Of a stretch of 64,000 nt of DNA, positions 1 through 64,000 are shown in pieces; the stretch's first letter is position 1, and each line of letters starts with the position of its first letter. A program made the translations under genes and the position numbers. This stretch comes from Bettongia penicillata ogilbyi (lineage: Eukaryota; Chordata; Mammalia; Diprotodontia; Potoroidae). Below the pieces are notes generated by a model that did no database searches, was not told where the DNA came from, and saw only the letters and a program-made list of their open reading frames with translations. Location of the stretch: contig JAJHZJ010000121.1 in the NCBI GenBank assembly GCA_023548195.1, positions 6,848,058 to 6,912,057 on the forward strand. The letters run 5' to 3'.

Positions 1-220
1 AGATAAGTAAGTATACCATTTGAAGAAAATGAGAATCTAAGGTTAACACCTCACATTTTGTTGCTTCTCCCAGGCACAGTTCTCCTGTTTTGGTGTCTCT
101 TCTGACATTTTCAGGGGGAAAGGGAAGAATAGAACAACAGAAGAGAGGAAGAAAAATAAAAATTTTTAAATAAATCATGAAGTATTTGAACACTTACTAT
201 AGTCCCAGTTTCCATTATGT

Positions 221-335
221 AGTCAGTAAATAAACATTTATTAAACATATACTATGTGCCAACCACTGTGTTAAATGCTGTATATATGAAGAAAAAAGCA
301 AAACAATTCTGTTCTCAAGGAGCTTACATTTTATA
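221..335 (-). repeat. L2-type LINE 3' end
   Basis: Matches in reverse the L2 3' terminus: on this strand it reads as aaacatttattaa, then ctatgtgcca, then an ending ggagctta. The same module recurs at several places in the window. Confidence 0.6.
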
Positions 336-382
336 TTATATATTAATATTTGATACAGGATCACATTGTTTTGCTTTTAAAA

Positions 383-775
383 TGCTTTATAATCTGATTC
401 CTTCCTACCTTTCCAGTCTTCTTGCACCTAAGATCCCCATCTACTTTCAATTCAGTGACACAAGCCTTCTTTGCTGTTCCTCTTATAGTACTTTCCTTCT
501 CTTGACTGGGCATTTTCATTGGCTGTCCCTCCATACTTGGAATTCTCTCTTCGTCTTCATCTCTGGCTTTCCTGACTTCCATTAGTCCCAACTAAAATTC
601 TTCCTTCTACAAGAAGCTGTTAGGAATCACCCTAAATGCTATTGCTTTCCCTCTGATTACCTCTGCCACTAGTCTGCGAGCAGCTCCTTGACAGCAGGAA
701 CTTTTTTTTGCCTTTGTTTCCCTAGTGCTTACAGTGCCTGGCATACAAGAGGGGCTCCATAGATGTTTGTTGACT
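383..775 (+). repeat. L2-type LINE fragment
   Basis: Recognised by the L2 3' order: a pyrimidine-rich block with ccttctacaagaagc, the ctccttgacagcaggaac stretch, then gtgcctggcata and a final gtttgttgac. Open frames here are chance. Confidence 0.6.
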
Positions 776-1425
776 AGATTTGATAATCTTTAGGAGGGGA
801 TATTTGCATAAATAGGTAAATTCAAAACCATACACAAAACAGATTCTATATACTCTAAAAATAGGCTTTCAGAGTCTGTGAGTACTAAGTTATTATAGAT
901 TTCCAGAAGGAAGTGGGGCCTGAGTTAGACAGGGTTTGGATAGAGGAACAGAGATTATATTCCAGGATAGGGAAATACCAGTGTTCTAAAGTAAGGAAGC
1001 TAAAGTGGTACATTCTTGGAACTGTGAGACCAGCCTGATTAAAGTGTAGGGTATGTGTAGAGAAGTAGTGGCTAGGTAGGTTAGGGTGGAGATCCACTGT
1101 GACAAGCATTTGTTATTTTCTTTTAAATATTTCTTTGGATTTGTAAACCTGGATATCAGTATTAGTTGACTAGTATTAAAATTGACCAGAAAAGTCTAGA
1201 TGACAGTCTTAGAGAAGAAAAAAAAAGTTTTGCTCTTTGAGTGGTTGAGAATCACTAATAACTGCTTGTCATTAATTGAGCTAATTTAATGATCATTGTG
1301 ACAAATAGATTTGGTATTTAATGTGATGGTTTTTTTTTTAAGTTGGAAGTAAATCTTCCCAAGTATAGCATGATATTAATCTTAAGAGAAATGTCTCTTA
1401 AAACATTCTTTCAAATATTTGCTAG
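776..1425. other. upstream intron, no recognised feature
   Basis: AT-rich intron sequence. I see no exon, RNA gene or clear repeat. Short minus-strand open frames near 885-1109 lack family similarity. Confidence 0.6.
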
Positions 1426-1585
1426 GGGTAAAGTGGAAAGAGAATTGGCATTGGAGTCAGAAGACCCAGTTTTAAATTTAGCTGAGTCACTTGTTACAAA
1501 TGTTTGCCTAACTCACCTAGACAAAATGATTAACTTGTCTGGACTTTCAACTCTAAATCTAGGATTTTTTATGGAACCTAGGTAG
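1426..1585 (+). repeat. tRNA-headed marsupial SINE, degraded
   Basis: Shows the order aagtggaaagagaattggc, ggagtcagaagaccc, gagtcacttg, recognisable as the SINE pattern 'gatagag...ggagtcaggaagacc...caagtcact'. Confidence 0.5.
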
Positions 1586-2100
1586 CAAGTGAATGTTTGA
1601 CCTTTTTTTTGACAGGTATTGAAAACTTGTGAAAGAATTCAGCAGTGACTTAGGAGGAAAAAAATAATACAGTAACACCTCTCTTATGTGGGGGTCACTA
1701 ATCCAGTTGACCTTGACAGAAACCTGAAGGCAAGTTTATAGAAGGCCCTGAGAAGTGAAAATAGACACCACAAAATATAGGTACTAAAGCTGAGGTGCTT
1801 GATTCAAAGGAGAACCTCTCAAGTCTTATCACTAATAGCTAATTTATTTATATTTTAGACATTAATTCTAAATAAAGTTGTTAGAATTATATTAGAATTC
1901 AAAGTTCATTAAATTTTTTATTTGACTTATGAATTAAAAAGTATTAAAAACTACTTTCAATTTCTCAAAACAAACATAAACCAACTCTTAAATCTAAGTC
2001 ACCTAGGGAAATGAATCCATTTATAGGAAGTTAGATTACCCACAACTTTTCAGGAATTCCTTTATTTGCATAATAGCAAATAGTTATATGACTTTTAAGG
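1586..2100. other. upstream intron, no recognised feature
   Basis: AT-rich, without clear repeats or coding potential. Confidence 0.5.
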
Positions 2101-2315
2101 TTTCTGTAACACTTAGATTATTTTGTTTGTCTTTAAAACAATTACTGTAAAATAGATACTATTGATATTATACCCATTTGACCCATGAGGAAACAAGCTC
2201 AGAGAGATTAAGTGACTTGCCTGTGGTCAAAAAAAAATGTAGAATTGGGACTGAGGCTTCTCCTAACTTCACGTCTGATGCTTATTCCACACACCAGTGC
2301 TACCTCTTATAGCTA
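2101..2315 (+). repeat. MIR/CORE-SINE
   Basis: Contains tacccatttgacccatgagg, agagattaagtgacttgcc and a 3' end with cacaccagtgctacc, the usual MIR-like series. Confidence 0.65.
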
Positions 2316-3478
2316 AGATATACCCATGAGGGTTTACAGTTAAATCCTTATATAAATAAAATGGATTGAAATAAGAATATAAAAAGTAACCCCTAAATTA
2401 TAGTAAACTTCATTTATGTTACTTCTCATAAGCTTTTCTTCTTGGAAATATTCATGTCTGGTTTGTCAGTGATGCATTTTCTAATCTCTAGCTCAGCTAG
2501 GGCACTGGAAGTGACTGACTAAGACAAGGGACAATAAGCATTTTTTAATAGTTGTAGGTCCTCCTTTTTCCACATTACATTTAAAACAAGCATATCATTT
2601 TTACCATGTTGTTTATTTAGTGTGTGCTGTTCCTAGATTTTCTGAATTTGTTGGAAGCTATCTCATATTGTTTTCAATTCCCATCTCTATCTCTGTATCT
2701 TTTTGCTGCCTTTTCTCCCCACTACTAATAGCTTCAGAACCTACAAATACAAGGAATGCCATAATGGTGGCATGCTGTGTATGAATTGGATACTATTTCC
2801 TCTATGATTTATTAATTTTTTTCAGCTGGGTCTGGTTTCCACAATATGGTTATTGTCTGATTGCTTTTATCTGTGGATTATTACAGTTTTGGTCCACCAA
2901 GGATAGTGTACAACCTCTGCATCATTAAATTATTACTAGCATAGGCAGTCTAAGGAATTACAATATGACTTTAATATGAAGAGATGTCATGGCAGGATTG
3001 TCTTCCTACTGAGGCTCAACATCACCTTTTTAACACTTGATTGCCACAATAAGGAACTCACCTATCAACAATAGCTGGGATTGGGGTCTGGAGGATATCC
3101 TCCCTCCCCCCCAGCTACTAAGAGGGATGGGGAATTCTTGAGAAAGAAGAGAATTTCCTTTATCTAATCATTGGTTGGGACTGTTCCCTAGTATCCCAGG
3201 TTCCCAGACTGAAATTCAGATCAGGTTTTCTCCTAGAGCCAACAGGTAAAAATGTATTTAACTATCCTTTATTGCATTGTTTCTCTTGGAGAAAATACAT
3301 TCTTAGCTTCAAACAGGAGTTGAGAAGTAAACTTTTAGAAAGTAATCTTTTTTTTTTTACATTGAGGACCATATAGATGGGGAATCTTAATTCAGATATA
3401 GCCCTAGATAATTAAAGATGGTTCTGGACCAATCCATTGTGTTCTTAATAAATTGACTATTTTCTTTCATCCTGTCTT
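2316..3478. other. upstream intron, no recognised feature
   Basis: About 1.2 kb of AT-rich sequence with no exon, RNA gene or repeat I can name. A short C-run occurs near 3102-3112. Confidence 0.5.
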
Positions 3479-3705
3479 CCTTTTTTTTTAAACTAATATT
3501 TTGTGTTTTTCCAATTACACATAAAGACAATGTTTAACATTCATTTTTTATAAAATTTTGAGTTCCAAATTTTCTCCCTCTCTAAGATAGTAAGCAGTTT
3601 AATATAGGTTATATATGTGCAATCATGTAAAACCTGTTTCCATATTAGTTATGTTGTAAAATAAGAAACAGTTTGCAAAAAAATTACAGTGTCCTGTCTT
3701 TCACA
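3479..3705 (-). repeat. LINE1/HAL1 3' untranslated fragment
   Basis: Shares ttttgagttccaaattttct, gcagtttaatataggttata and gcaatcatgtaaaacc with the 3' part of the large element at 53.1-53.3 kb, same orientation. Confidence 0.6.
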
Positions 3706-3917
3706 TTATACTAGCCCAAAGTCTTAACACCTCAATGCAATAAATCTATTCAGTAATGTTTCTGTGATTGAATAGTCTAGTTGGGATTTGTCAATCTTTT
3801 TACTTGTAGGATTTTTAAAAAATCCAATTACAAGAATCCTGGTTGTTTGTGTTTTCTGTACAGCAATTTCTCTCTCAGTTAAAAGTTTGAACTCAGAAAT
3901 AATTTCTTGTTTTTCAG

Positions 3918-63212
<59,295 letters not shown>

Positions 63213-64000
63213 GTAAGTATTTGCATAAAGAAAAATATATGTCATATATTTATACTCAAAATAGGTATTTTAAGTTTGCATTGTTTCTGTGAATTATCAT
63301 AACTAAAAAGTAAGGATAAAGTGTAAGAGTTTGAGCAAATAAGCAGCAGTGTTTATCGTATAACATTCTGGAAACAGTGCATATATTAATGCACTGACGT
63401 GCATTGACGAATAGGAATTATGACATATTGTGACATATTAATGTATTCACATATATGCGTATACACATACATCTATACATACACACACATATACACATAT
63501 ATATGGTAGTGCATGTAAGTATGGAGATACAGAGATGAAAAGTAGTCATTTAATATATACAGATAAGTATGTTGTCAAATGGTTAAGTGTCTGGGAGGGT
63601 TCAAGCAAAATAGCTTGAGGCAATCAAGGATTAAAGTAATTAATTCTCTCTGGGGAGGAGTCAGAGAAGACTTCATAAGGAGAAAAAAGTGAAAAAGTTG
63701 TTACAAGGTGTGAGGTGTGTAAAAAAAGAGGGCAGAACATTATTTTAAATGGTGTGATCCAGTAACTTAAGCACCAGCAATGTTTGGCACCAAATGTTTC
63801 AAAGTAAAATTTGCTGTTTGAGGGTACTGGAACATTTTTGGAAATTGTATTATAAAACTGTTTTTAAGTCTGCCAGGTGTTAACAGCATCTTTAACATGT
63901 CCCAATATACTCCTTCATAGTTACTTAATCTCTAATAAGTAAGTGCTCATTAACTTTCTATAGATCCAACATAAAGTGCATGCCAAGTAATGTGCCTCAG
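63213..64000. other. intron 20, 5' part
   Basis: Contains an alternating (TA/AC) microsatellite at 63440-63510 and a weak antisense L2-like piece at 63645-63690 (ggaggagtcagagaagactt). No exon before the window ends. Confidence 0.5.

Noticed and set aside
63440..63510. Regulatory element
   Set aside because: Simple alternating TA/AC microsatellite.

Overview
The window is vertebrate nuclear DNA, AT-rich and dominated by introns and retroposons. The repeat set points to a marsupial: CORE-SINEs with the MAR1-type tail, a tRNA-headed SINE of the SINE1_MD kind, LINE1 copies with the marsupial 3' end, a near-complete ORF1-only (HAL1-like) element, and many old L2 fragments. I cannot name the species.

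One protein-coding gene is present, on the + strand: TPP2, tripeptidyl-peptidase II, a giant cytosolic subtilisin-family (S8) serine peptidase. Nineteen consecutive coding exons are readable (3918-63212), probably exons 2 to 20. They total 2325 nt and 775 codons with every splice phase compatible. Counted from residue 56 they reproduce the human numbering exactly: catalytic His264 (exon 7), substrate N-terminus binding Glu305 and Glu331 (exons 7 and 8), oxyanion Asn362 (exon 9) and nucleophile Ser449 (exon 11). The catalytic Asp44 exon and promoter lie upstream of the window. The C-terminal third, from about residue 831 on, lies downstream.

Layout: 1-3917 is the upstream intron, with L2, SINE and LINE1 fragments. 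3918-9641 holds exons 2-5. 9642-20094 holds exon 6 plus large introns with SINEs, an old L2, a 607-bp hAT-type transposon with target duplication, and an antisense LINE1. 20095-40181 holds exons 7-15, and its introns contain a tandem duplication near 30.2-31.1 kb, an inverted repeat in intron 10 and a 7SL RNA pseudogene. 40182-60816 holds exons 16 and 17 in very long introns filled with LINE1, L2 and the HAL1-like element. 60817-63212 holds exons 18-20. The window ends in the next intron.

I found no prokaryotic-type system, CRISPR array, functional RNA gene or second intact protein gene. The points most worth a second look are the ambiguous exon 4/exon 5 boundary, the donor-like start of exon 15 that rebuilds a strong 5' splice site at the exon 14/15 junction, a tandem acceptor at exon 17, the intron 10 inverted repeat, the hAT element, the ORF1-only LINE, and an unexplained CpG-bearing block at about 40.75-42.0 kb.
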